Below, piece after piece: positions 47,590 through 59,099 of a DNA stretch of 64,000 nucleotides (position 1 is its first letter; every line of letters begins with the position of its first letter). This DNA comes from Dreissena polymorpha (lineage: Eukaryota > Mollusca > Bivalvia > Myida > Dreissenidae), in contig NC_068356.1 in NCBI RefSeq assembly GCF_020536995.1, positions 89,355,941 to 89,419,940 on the forward strand, in the 5' to 3' direction. The notes under the pieces were generated by a model. The model was not told the DNA's origin and searched no databases. It saw nothing but the letters and a program-made list of their open reading frames with translations. A program made the translations under genes and the position numbers.

Positions 47590-47822
47590 AGTGCTCTGTG
47601 AAAAGAGGGTTTATTGCATGTGCGTAAAGTGTCGTCCCAGATTAGCCTGTGCAGTCCGCTTTAATGATATTTTAATGGTGAAAGAAAGTATCTTCTTAGC
47701 AACAATCCAGTTAAGGCGGAAAGTGTCGTCCCTGATTAGCCTGTGCGGACTGTGCACAGGCTAATCTAGGACGTCACTTTACGCACATGCATTAAACCCC
47801 TTTTTCACAGAGCACGGCCCAT
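47590..47822. mobile_element. Long-TIR palindromic MITE, well preserved
   Basis: The left arm is CTCTGTGAAAAGAGGG, GCATGTGCGTAAAGTGTCG, CCCAGATTAGCCTGTGCAG. The right arm is CTGATTAGCCTGTGCGGAC, CACTTTACGCACATGCATT, TTTTTCACAGAGCACGG. Its open frame across 47543-47764 is an artefact of the repeat. Confidence 0.72.
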
Positions 47823-48196
47823 ATATATTCTTGGCGCTGTATTATTTTTTTTTGTTCAGTTTGGGTGTCTAATTTGGCAAAAGAGTCGCAAAGCCAAAAT
47901 TGCCACTTAAACGAAGGGCTTACCTAGTTTAACATCGGTTTGGCACTAAAAACTGGCATCTACGGTAGTTGCAAACCGTTTCTTTAAATTGCTTTTGCTG
48001 TCAAGGTTTTAACATCACATTACCCAATTTTGAATTCATCACGGATTAAAATGTTTTGTGAAAAAATTTAAAAGAGTTGGCAGTCTGTTCACGTGTTGAC
48101 TACGGACAGCGCATGACGGACGAATGCCGATCCCTTAACCTCGTCATTATCAGCTAAAATCCAATGCGAATAATTAAATACAATTTTGGCTTGAAT

Positions 48197-48202
48197 TTAT
48201 TT
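48197..48202 (-). terminator. Polyadenylation signal candidate for secreted gene C
   Basis: TTTATT on the plus strand gives AATAAA on the minus strand, about 176 bases after the gene C stop codon. Confidence 0.4.
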
Positions 48203-48377
48203 TGGGGTTTAAAGATTACAGAACACATTTACATACAGCAAATATTGTACATGATCTAAAACCAGACGAATGACATTGGTAACTTATTATGTTCAATTAT
48301 TATTCCACAACTGCATTCACCATTTCGGTTTTCTGTCATTGACTTTTCAAACACATCATCGCAGGATCAAAGGAGTG

Positions 48378-50512
48378 TCAATCAGCGCCCTCCACCGGAA
48401 GTTGCTGGCGGCTCCGCTGCCGCCGATTTTCGACGATCTGCCGACAGCGGGGCTCGAACACGATATGCGGGCCACTCTGACAGATGTAAGGGCGCCTCCT
48501 GTCGCCGCCCAGCTGCGTGCATTTACCGCCTTGAATCTGAATCTGAGACATGCAAAAAATATATGGTAGTGTCATGGCAAGCGGGGAAAATTCTAAAATA
48601 TATTAACAACACAAAACACTCATTAATATGTCGATTGATGTAAAAATTGCTGCATTAACCAAAATATAGTTTATGATTGATGTTATGTTGCAATCATCTC
48701 GCTGCATGCATACAACATTCACAACACCCTATTAAACTATTGTTAATGGCAACACGTATGTCAGCGTATGAAAAAAAACAGGCTGATATAATAGTGTGTC
48801 CTATTAGAACAAAACGCATGTGAGACACAAGATTTGCCATGTAAGCACTAGGTAACAGAGGCTTAGATAATCATATCATATGTATTTATTTATTTATCCA
48901 AAGTTATGGACACTTTTAATGATACTTACGGTTTGTAATTCTATATGACAGTCGACGTCCTGTGGTGCCGGAATGGTAGGAACTGTAAACAGGAAATGCT
49001 GCCCCTGACTACCTTGGTCCCGTTGGTTTCCTGCTGACTCCCGCGCCGGGTCTGCGTCTGACTGAATGCCGTTATGTGAGATGTTTCCGGTCAGCTGAGT
49101 TGTCGATTCTACTTCCTGGTTGGGGCCGGAAGCTGGGTGATTCTCTTCGATCGCCGATCGGTAGGGGCCGTCTATTTCCGGTGGTAAGCGCTTCGTAAAT
49201 TATAATAATATATAAAACGCTAGAAATATCGTCTTGTCAAAAGATAAATAATTTTCTTAGCTATTAAAACAACAACTGAATTTTTCACTTTTTTCTATAT
49301 GTTCATCAAGTAAAAATAAGTTCAATAGTAAAATTGTGTTATACAAGTAAAACAGTTGATGCCTTGGTTTACGTCCAATACAAAATATGGTTCTTGTTAT
49401 CAATATTATGTGTGTACTGTTTTACCAGACCAACAGCACACGGTAGAAATAGGACAATCATTAATATAGGCTGTAACGTTGTTTAGTACGTGGAACAAAT
49501 TACATCATGCAGCGTTTTTATTTGAATGACAATCATATTATCAATGCGCTATATATTAATATTGCAATACCGGTAAATACGCTGTGATTAATCGCATATC
49601 ATAAGCATTTAAACAAAATGCTAACGTTCAACATGAGTTTATTTTGAAAATGTCTTATTGAATATAGTGTTTTGTTGTGGTAATAAAGTTTTTTACCCAA
49701 TTTTACTATCGTTCTAACAAAATATATATTTTATGTGCCAATACTTACTTTAAGCATGCATTCATATACTGTATCGATATAAGATAAAAAGCAAACACCA
49801 CTTCGAACAAACTGGCATTACAGCGACCAGTCATGCAGCTGGAAACTAGGTTTCATAATTCCATTGACATTCAGTTCTTTAATTCCTGTAATGCCACTGT
49901 AATGCCTCGGTGGGATTTTCTGTTTTCTTAACTCTTTCAGTGCTGGAACCGAAATTTGAAGGCCTTTGCAAACAGTTTGGATCCAGATGAGACGCCACAG
50001 AACGTGGCGTCTCATCAGGATCCAAACTGTTTGCTATTCTGATAGTATTCTTTGAAAAAAATCGAAGAAAATGGTTATTATAGAAATTCAGCAGACAACA
50101 TTTTAGCAGACGACACATTTCCCAGCATGCAAAGGGTTAAATGAGCCGCGTTCTGGGAAAATTGTGCTTAATTCGTTTGCGTAAGGTGTCGTCACATATT
50201 AGCCTGTGCAGTCCGCAGTGGCTAATCAGGGATCTGCATTTAAGGATTTTCTCGCCTGAACGAGAACTCTTCTAAAGGAGAATCAAGTTCTTAACGGAAA
50301 GTGCTGTCCGTGAATAGTACAGGCCAATCTGGGACGTCACTTTTCGCACACCCTTTTAGCCCAATTTTACCAGAAAGGTTCTGAAATAGTCTCTTACATA
50401 CATTCCGTGGCATCAGCCTGGCTGGATTCCTCCGTCTACCATCGACACCATCGGCGTTGCCCAGCGACGCCACCGCGATGAGATAGACCAACTCGGGTGT
50501 GAACAACAGCAT
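48378..50512 (-). CDS. Secreted four-cysteine protein C (paralogue of A and B)
   Basis: Exons: 50512-50402 (37 codons), 49190-48930 (87 codons) and 48542-48378 (54 codons plus stop). Borders are CGGAAT|gtatgt, ttacgaag|CGC, CAAACC|gtaagt and tgtctcag|ATT, all phase 0, giving 178 aa. An alternative donor four bases further (gtaaga) would break the phase seen in A and B, so I prefer 50402. The N-terminus MLLFTPELVYLIAVASLGNA is a signal peptide. The middle exon is Gln/Ser/Pro-rich and ends DVDCHIELQT. Exon 3 reads QIQGGKCTQLGGDRRRPYIC, then QSGPHIVFEPRC and a basic tail. Cysteine count and spacing match A and B. Intron 1 holds two MITEs (49928-50140, 50142-50385), the second ending about 20 bp from the exon 1 donor. 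The acceptor of intron 1 has a weak, AT-rich pyrimidine tract. Confidence 0.75.
49928..50140. mobile_element. TTAA-flanked hairpin MITE (TTAACCCTTT family) in gene C intron 1
   Basis: The ends are TTAACTCTTTCAGTGCTGG and CAGCATGCAAAGGGTTAA. The central hairpin is almost identical to the copy at 27888-28100, which implies recent spread. Confidence 0.75.
50142..50385. mobile_element. Long-TIR palindromic MITE next to the exon 1 donor of gene C
   Basis: The left arm has GAGCCGCGTTCTGGGAAAAT, GTTTGCGTAAGGTGTCGTC and TTAGCCTGTGCAGTCCGCAG. The right arm has CAATCTGGGACGTCACTTTTC, CCCAATTTTACCAGAAAG. It abuts the preceding TTAA MITE. Confidence 0.68.
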
Positions 50513-50852
50513 TTTTACGCGCGTACAATAACTTACGTTAGTCTGGTTTTGAAATAAAAGCTTTTTGTCCCAATCTCGAAATATACGCTAGCGACTCTTT
50601 TTGTTATGCACCTATTACAAAACTGCGGAGGCAATTATTTTACAATATAATGACGACAAATTTGTCCACGGGTAGATGCAGGTACTTAACTGGCAAAAGC
50701 AAGTCGTTCACATGGAAATGTAAGTCGTACGCCAGTAAATGTAAATTGTTCACGAGAAAATATATTTGACCAGCAAATGTTTTGTTTCGCCTCTAGTCAG
50801 AGGTCTTTCACCAGAACACGTAAGACGAAACCTTCATGTCACTAACCAGGTA

Positions 50853-51359
50853 TTAAAGGGGCTTTTTCACAGATTTTGTTATGTTTTGAAGTTTGTCATT
50901 AAATGCTTTATATTGATTAATGTAAACATTAAAATTTAAAGCTCCAGTAAAAAAATCAAAATTAAAATTTAAAAAATAAAAAATAAGTAGCCCACAGCAG
51001 GCCTCGAACCAATGACCCCCGGAATCATGAAGTAAAAACGCATTAGCAAACTGAGCTATCCTGCCAAGCATACATAAGAGGCGTATTGTATACGTTTTAT
51101 AAGCAATCTTCGTAGTTTCACAAATTTAAACGACAACAACAGAACTCTCAAAGTTATTCAATCGTTTCGCGTTGCAACGCTTTATATTTTTTAGGTTTTT
51201 AAATCGTCAAAAGTAGCGTCTCATGGCTATATAAGACCATGGCAAATGTTCAGTAATACTGTTTCCTCACAAATATCATAACTAAACCGAAAATTTGCGA
51301 ATCTGAAACAACTTTTTTCAATTTTGTCAATGTATCAAACCGTAAAAAGATCCCTTTAA
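50853..51359 (-). mobile_element. TTAA MITE with tRNA-like core, first of a head-to-tail pair
   Basis: It starts TTAAAGGGGCTTTTTCAC and ends GTAAAAAGATCCCTTTAA. The tRNA-like block (B box on the minus strand GGTTCGAGGCC) is near 50998-51065. It shares its right TTAA with the next element. Confidence 0.72.
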
Positions 51360-51872
51360 AGTGGCCTTTTCACAGATTTTGGCATATTTTGAAGTTTGTC
51401 ATTAAATGCTTTATATTGATAAATGTAAACATTGTATCTTAAAAGCTCCAGTAAAAAATCAAGAATAAAATTTTAACAAAGGAAAAAAAGTAGCCGGTAT
51501 CAGGGCTCGAACCAATGACCCCCGGAGTCCTGGAGTTAATCTGAAGTAAAAACGCATTAGCCCTCTTGGCTATTCCGCCGTGATTACACAATGTAATAAT
51601 TTTATACGTTATATAAGCAATCTTCGTAGTTTCGTAAATTTAAACGACAACAACAGAACTCTCCAAATTATTCAATCGTTTAGCGCTGCAACGCTTTATA
51701 TTTTTTAGGTTTTCAAATCGTCAAAAGATACATATAATGGCTATATTGGACTATGGTAAATGTTCAGTAATACTGTTACCTCACAAATATCATAACTAAA
51801 AAAAAAATTGCGAATCTGAAACAACTTTTTTCAATTTTGTCAATTTACCAAACCGTGAAAAGATCCCTTTAA
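51356..51872 (-). mobile_element. TTAA MITE with tRNA-like core, second of the pair
   Basis: It starts TTAAAGTGGCCTTTTCAC and ends GTGAAAAGATCCCTTTAA. The B box on the minus strand is GGTTCGAGCCC near 51505. Same orientation as its neighbour; a single TTAA separates them. Confidence 0.72.
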
Positions 51873-53040
51873 TCGGGAAATGTATGTCGTTTATAGCTAA
51901 AACGAATGTAAGTAGATCACTTTTGTGATCAGTTCACAAGTACACAAGTAAAAACACTCATGGCACGTATCCATATAATAATTCTCAGTTCGTAAGTTTT
52001 TGCTGATGTCACAGGCAAATGTTAATATTCCGGAACAATTCGCATTATATTTTTAAGGTATTTTCACTTAAAGTTGAAATTTCAAGGATACAAATATTAT
52101 TTTCAATTTTCACAATATATATCCGTCTTATATCACACGCACCTTACATCAAAGCAACTTTCTTTATTTAAACAAAAAAAGGTTCCTCATGTGCAAATCG
52201 TTTCAGTAAAATATCTACGCATTTTTCTTGTGGCAAATTATTATGCAAACGTATGTTTAGTGGCTTTATTGAATTGCAATATCAGGAAAACCAGCCTGGA
52301 TGATCTTATCTCTCGCATGCGCTTGCATGTCTTGTGTCGGGAACGCTTAAAATAAAAGGCAACTGCAAACGCTTATAATCATTATAAAATCGTTCAGTAA
52401 TGGTGTCTGTTTTTGTCGGCATTTAAAACAAATTCTTAGGGAAAGGCATTATGATATATGTATGTTCGTGATTTTTATCTTCATTTTCCTAGAAAGTTGC
52501 AAAATACTTCTCGTTCAAACCGCATAGTGTGCTTCCGTGATGTTTCGTTTTTGCAGTTGATGGTTGCAATTGATATGCTCGAAACGGATGCAACGTAGAT
52601 GACACCTGCCAATATAACTTAATTGTAATTGATCACGAGCTTAATGATAATGACTGGTAATTTGACCATAGTTGTGTTACGTGGCTGTTGCATACTGGTT
52701 GAGAAGGGATACGTCAATTCAGTCATAAATAAATTATGACCCGCTGTTATTTTAACTCTTTCCAATGAAGATGTCTATTTTAGATTTGTGTCAATGCTTG
52801 AGCTACATAAACATGTATTATTTGTGTAGTTTTTTCTCGTTAATTTGTTTATTATAGGAACTATATCGATTTTGCTTCCACAAAACGCTGCATCAATATA
52901 CCTTGACTTCATACATACTTGTACTTTTCTGACAAATCGACCAGTCTTTTTGTTTAAGCTCCACTTGGAGGTATGCTTTTTAGTACAGTGTTTTCTCTTT
53001 TTTAATATTGTATCCTGAAACGCGTTATCTCATCGAAATT
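51873..53040. other. No feature recognised
   Basis: About 1.2 kb of AT-rich sequence. A 93-codon plus frame at 52074-52355 shows no motif, splice partner or compositional sign of coding, and I do not call it. Confidence 0.4.
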
Positions 53041-53270
53041 TTAACCCATGTATGCCTATTGGACTCTCCCATCCTTCTAAATTGGATCAATTTATTTCCA
53101 AAATTATGAATTTATAGTAAACTTATTTCTATATTTAGAATATTTCTTACAGAAATTCATTTAAGCAAACAGCGTAGACCAAGATGAGACGACGCATCAT
53201 GCGGCGTCTCATCTGGATCTACGCTGTTTGCCAAGGCCTTTGTTCTAGACGTTAGACATAAATGGGTTAA
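53041..53270. mobile_element. TTAA-flanked hairpin MITE (TTAACCCATTTATGCC family)
   Basis: The ends are TTAACCCATGTATGCCTATT and AGACATAAATGGGTTAA. The central hairpin has AGATGAGACGACGCATCATG. Confidence 0.75.
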
Positions 53271-54256
53271 CGTATTAACTTTAACTCATTGATCCTTTTA
53301 AATTTAACTTCCGCTCTCTAAACATTAAATACAGATATTCGGCGACAGAAAGCGTCCCTACGAACAAATTTTCTCTGTAATGTTGTTTTGAATTTTTTTT
53401 ACAAAACGAAATGTTTTGTTGCTTTTATTTTATTCACTAAGTGCAGATGCATTGATATTTTTGTAAAAAATCGAAACGAGGGCATGACCTATTCTTTATT
53501 ATTAGATGCCATAAAAGGGTACAGGAATACGTAACTTTGTGAGGTTCACAATTAAACTTTAATGGAAAAAAAACACAACGGTAACTGGTGCAGTATTTTG
53601 AATAACTTTTTAAAACAATTTTTCTTGACAATTTCAACTAGTGCATAAAAGACAGTATTTAAAGCTGTTTATGAAAATGTGAAATACGTCCGAATTACTT
53701 TATTTTATAAGCCTACGTTGTTGGCCATAAATTCGATCTATACTGCATTCATGTATACAGTTATGCTGAACGCAACTTAAAATGTTGGCACTGATTTTAA
53801 ACGTATTCAAGGATTTATTATTTAATCTTAAGATATATATACAAATTGCAAGAAAAACTTTATGTTATGAACTCATGATATTTGTAAAGGTATTTCAATA
53901 ACTGAAAATATTTGCAAAAATAAAGTTCTAAACGGTGCGTTTACATTTTTTCCAATCCGTGTGTTAACCCCTGAAAACCCCATTGATCTTGCAACCTGAT
54001 TAAGCCACGCGGACTTATGTATCATGTAAATGAATACTGAATTAATTTGAGAATACCCACAATATATGTCCTTGTTTGAATTACTTCGTATGTTGCAGAC
54101 TATACGTCGTTGCTTGCGTAGATGTTTCTTTGTGTACATTTAGTTAAGAGATTAGTGTTATCTCAAATAAACTCGTATGTATAGATTGCTTGGTTTGCTT
54201 TTTAACTTTGGGAATGGATAATTCAGTTGAGTTTTCCGGAAATGAGAGCGGCTACA

Positions 54257-54400
54257 GAGGCTATAATTAATCCAAGTTACCGAATCAAACTGGCTACAAT
54301 GAATCCCAGTTACCGAAAGTTACCGAATTTAACTGGTTACAATGAATCCCAGTTTCCGAATTAAACTGGCAACAGTGAATCCCAGTAGCCGATTTGAACT
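54257..54400 (+). repeat. Minisatellite of ~38-bp units
   Basis: Three to four imperfect units contain AACTGGCTACAATGAATCCC then AGTTACCGAATT. The unit pairs partly with itself (AACTGG / CCAGTT). The surrounding DNA is unremarkable. Confidence 0.7.
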
Positions 54401-55099
54401 GGTGAAACATGGAAGTTCTGTGATTTACTCATTTTGCTAACAACTACATATTTTGTTATTTTCAATTAAGTATTTTTTGAGTACAAATGTCATTCTGCGA
54501 TTTTGAAATATGTTTATGTTCTTAAAGAACTCTTATGTATAAACGCGTGACGTGTAATACTTAGAACAACACTATTTATAGTCCCATATGTTTGCTATTT
54601 AAAGCAGTTTGCCATTGAGGGATATTCAAATAATTTGTTCCTTCTAGCTGCAGATTTTTAATGCAAGTTGCACAACGATAAACAATATAATCAAAATTAT
54701 TTTATGAAATTAGAACGTTGTCTGTGCCCTGTTCAGTTCAACGCCTCACTTTGAGATTTGACCCACGCAATGTTACGACCTCATAGAAAAGGCTGAAAAG
54801 AAATCCCACAAATAATGTCGTATTTTATACGCTCATGCCGGAAATATCAGAAATAACTGAGCGCGGAATAACATTAAATGGAAAATACAGTGTGTACAAA
54901 TAAACTGGATAAAAAATAACAGGCTTTATGTGAAATGCTCAGAATAACCAATTTTTTAGTCCTAAATTTGTCTCTAGATATGCGTTTGTAAAGCGTAGTA
55001 CATCAAAATGACTTTAGAATTTTAAATTTCGTTTTTCTAGTACTCCACACATAGCACACTGAAAAGGTGACCCTATCATAGCCATTTTTATTTTCAAAA

Positions 55100-55329
55100 T
55101 TAACCCATTTATGCCTAGCGCCTAGAAAAAAGGCCTTGGCAAACAGCGTAGACCCAGATGAGACGCCGCATCATGCGGCGTCTCATCTGGGTCTGCGCTG
55201 TTTGCTTAAAGGAATATCTGTAAGAAATATTCTTAATGTAGAAATACATATACTAGACATTCCTAATTTTGGAAATTAATTGATCCAATTTAGAAGGGTG
55301 GGAAAGTCCACTAAGCATACATGGGTTAA
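55100..55329. mobile_element. TTAA-flanked hairpin MITE (TTAACCCATTTATGCC family), opposite orientation
   Basis: The ends are TTAACCCATTTATGCCTAG and TAAGCATACATGGGTTAA. The hairpin AGATGAGACGCCGCATCATG is perfectly self-complementary with its partner. Confidence 0.77.
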
Positions 55330-57478
55330 AATCAGCATCATATTGTGTGTTCACACCATGTGAGTAGGTGGAGTTATTCCCTGATGATAAAAGTGTCCTG
55401 TGATGAGAATATAGTAAGAATATTCTAACCGATGTCAAGAAAAATATCACACACATAGCATGTCAATGTATGATTTACAATCATTCCATGCATCATTCCA
55501 TTGTTTGAGCAAAATACTTCCTTTATCGTGCAGACACTTTACTTTGTCGTATATTTCTATTATTAGCGAGCAATCGTGTTTAGTTCGTGAAAATTGGATC
55601 CGACTTACTTGAAAAATTATAATTTAAACAAGAACTATATTTATGGAGATATATGGCGTTGATTGTGGTTTGTGTTGGTAAAAGATAAAGAGTTATAGCA
55701 ATGAGATCAATGATAGCGAATGTCGTTTTCTACGCAGTTCTTAGCTGCATCACATGCAAATTGATTACGGGGTGTTACGCCAGATTTCGTGGCTTATTTC
55801 TTATTATTAGATATTTATGATCATATATCTATAGATACAGAACAGGAAAAAAAGAATTGAAGTGAAATGAAAACATTTAAGTCAACTGGCCACAAGAAAA
55901 TTATCCGTACTTATTTGCATTATTTATACGAACAGACCGGGTTTAGTGGTTGTTCAATATGGTGGAATAATTATTGTTAAATTTATCAAAGATAGTATTT
56001 ATGTTTTGTTGAAAACAAATTAAGAATCTATAATGGACATACCATAATTATATCCTCTGCTGGAACGACGGCTCAATTAAAACTTTACACTTACATGTTT
56101 AACGTTAAATTTAGAAAACAATTACAATAGTTTAGTCAAAACGAATATCAGGATAGGGGAAACCAATACTTTTATGACCTAAATTAAATTAGTACACATA
56201 TTGCAATATTGCAGTAATTACTCAATGTTAGAACGTGAGCCTGTAAGTACTGTAAACGACTTGGCGCTGACAATCTTCTAAATACAAACTGGCACACACA
56301 AACTGTATTGATGTCGAGAGTTGAGTGTAAAACTGTTCTATCCTTCAAGCCCGTTCATTAGAGAAAAACTAAATCATTATGAACACGCAGTTAACTTCGT
56401 TGCAAAACGCACTGCAGTGTACTTCACAACATAAATCAAAGCGCTGAAGGCACTGAAGATCTTCGCTATTGCATAATTTAACACGCAATTCATTTTTCAA
56501 AATCAATCGCAAGTTTGAAATGAACACACGCCATTCAACTTTAAAAAGTGTGTGTCATAGCGCACGGGTCGAGTTTTGTGCGCACTTTTTATCATCCTTA
56601 TTATTTCATTGAAATAACTAAGACAAAATAAAAACAGAATGCTTTTTTGAAAGTTCTGAAAGCAAAGAAAGTATGATGAAAATGGTAATGAGAACTTAAT
56701 ATAAAGAAGGTTTGCAGTCACCATCATATTAAAGGAATATTTTTTCTAATATCAAATGACTATCTCACCAAGAATATAAATTCATAATGAAAGTTCCGTG
56801 TACAAAACTTTTGATTTTTGACACCATATACAAATTCAAAATATACAATAATCTTCGTATCTTGTATATGGAGGAATAAAAGTATATAAACATTGCTGTT
56901 TATGCTTTACTTGTTACCCGAGCAGTTCACACGGTGTCAACAACGCTAACATAAACATAGGTATAGAGCACTAATGCGCTTTTAGGCGAAGCTGTTTCAG
57001 TTTTCATCTTAGTGACTTTTACATAACGCCAACAGACACGCATGAATATTTTCGAATATTTAATAAGCTGATTCGAGATACAACCTCTGAATTTTTGCTA
57101 CATCACTGCGTATGTGCTCAATTCAAAGGATGTAGCACTGTTCAGTGTAAGAAATTCCGGACTACTCTCTGTATGCTCAAACGACACAAATTGTGACCCT
57201 GTTACAATTACGCGTTACAATCCATCTCGCAGAATTTCAATTTCGCCTCCAAGATGAGAAAACAATCATTAGCGAAATAGTATAGTGTCACGATAAGAGA
57301 AAATCGTTAAATATCATACCACAATGTTTGCCGTACTTGGTCAGCACGTCTGGAAATCATTCCTTAATGTGTTGATAGGCTGCCATTATTAACAAGTTTG
57401 CTATTTTGAATTCTATTTGGAACAAAAAGCATTGTTTTTAAATGTGGGATTTTCAATTCGCAATGAGATTTGTAATGA
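55330..57478. other. No feature recognised
   Basis: About 2.1 kb, AT-rich. Short frames only, no repeats matched within the window, no RNA gene recognised. Confidence 0.4.
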
Positions 57479-57687
57479 CCCTCGTCATGCGAAAATGGGT
57501 CTTATTCCATATGCGCCCATCATATAAATAACCCACTCAGCTATCCCTCCTTCTGGTAAGGAGAAACATAACATATTGAGTGATTTTAAAGCGAACAGCG
57601 TCGCCTATGGCCTGACTGCGCAAGAGCACATGTTGGGTTTAACAAACGCTTGCCGAAACGCATAAGACCCATTTTCGCATGACGGCG
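57479..57687. mobile_element. TIR MITE, GTCATGCGAAAA family
   Basis: The left end is CTCGTCATGCGAAAATGGG with TCTTATTCCATATGCG, and the right end GCATAAGACCC, ATTTTCGCATGACGGCGC, inverted. It is a diverged sister of 32325-32558. Confidence 0.62.
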
Positions 57688-57983
57688 CTATTGACGTGTG
57701 ATTTAAATGTGACGAAAGAAAACTGCGTTTAAATCAAATATAAACATACGATATATTTCGATAATGAAGAAAGATACTCATAACAAGGCATATGAGGACA
57801 CATATGAAGTGCTCTCCCGTAGTATATTTGTTATTTACTCACACTGTGTGGTTTGACAATGCTAACACACATTTCATGCGGTGAATATGCAGCTTACAAG
57901 TGAAAAACACAACACAATAGTTTAACTTTTGTTTTATTGTATTCAATTATTTAGAAAAGTAAATTGCTAACTTTATTTCAAAG

Positions 57984-58001
57984 TCGGCGTATACGCCGAC
58001 T
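57984..58001. repeat. Perfect 18-bp palindrome
   Basis: GTCGGCGTATACGCCGAC is fully self-complementary and stands out against an AT-rich background. It may be the centre of a small inverted-repeat element or a dyad binding site; the sequence does not decide. Confidence 0.6.
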
Positions 58002-58149
58002 ACATTTTTAAAAGACATGTATTGTTATAAATATATTTAATATAATATATTTGGTTGTTTTCGGTTTTAGCGATTATAAAGCATTTTCGAGGTTGCCTAT
58101 AGTATGCCTGAGTAATTGATGAACTCATATCCAACTGTCAATGTATTGA

Positions 58150-58880
58150 GAACTGTGAATATAAACAAGCTAAACCTTCTACTAAGCTTCTACTATTGCG
58201 TTGCTAGCACCCGTAAATACAAAAGATCGCCGCTATGTGTTGAGAACCAAGAACGCTTTCCAGAAATACCCGATGTAGTAGCATGAACGAGGTTATGAAA
58301 CAGGTCATTCGTATTATTTGAACTTATGTTCAACGTTTTATAAATTGAGAATATAAATAAGCGTCAACTTTTTCCCAAATCTCTCAATTTACGACCTGTA
58401 CTACATCATTGAGTTGTATGTGAGAGCGTAACCTATTGCGTTGTTATCGCCCGTAAACTTTCCTTTGTTTATCGACAGGCGCATCTATTAATAGCCTCAT
58501 ATCATGAATGCCAAAACACCCGCGAAAAAGAACCACGTGACCAAATAGGACGCTAAACGCAAATACCATGCGACTACGACTTTAATTATGTAAGAACGCT
58601 CCGCAATTCCTCTGAAGCCGGGGCCTTGTGATTGCTTTTACGTAAAGAATTGACCTCTAACTGAAGTAAGCAAAGGAAACGCAGCACCTAATTGACCCAT
58701 TCCATACTAGTGCGTAATTCTCACCCGGACTCCCCTTTGTTTATCGCCAGCCTCAGATTTATGAATGAGATGAGCGAAAATACTACGTCACGCAGACGCA
58801 GCAGAAAGTGGACTATTTTAATCATTCATAAACAATCTCCTCCGCGACACGTGCAATACGATCATTGTTTTTTTTATTCT
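58150..58880. repeat. Degenerate tandem repeat, about 190-300-bp units
   Basis: Phrases recur: GAATATAAACAAGC / GAATATAAATAAGC; ATTGCGTTG then CCCGTAAA (58195, 58437); TTTGTTTATCG then CAG (58465, 58738); ATGAATG. Two to three worn units are likely. A 65-codon plus frame here is not supported as coding. Confidence 0.35.
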
Positions 58881-59071
58881 TTTTTATAAAACACCATTCG
58901 AAACTATTGCATTTAACACGATATTAATATAATGTTTCCATTTGTGAATAAACATAATTGTAGAACTCAAACCTCTTGCATAAATTATACAACTCTTTCT
59001 TCGCGCGTAGTAAGCGGGAATTGGGCTAATCATACCTAGGCCGTACCGGCCTGAATTTTACATCAAGCATG

Positions 59072-59099
59072 TTAGACGGTCGCTAAAGCGACCATCTAA
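59072..59099. repeat. 28-bp hairpin
   Basis: TTAGACGGTCGCT pairs with AGCGACCATCTAA with one mismatch and a two-base centre. TTAGATGG-type ends suggest a remnant of a small inverted-repeat element. Confidence 0.5.
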
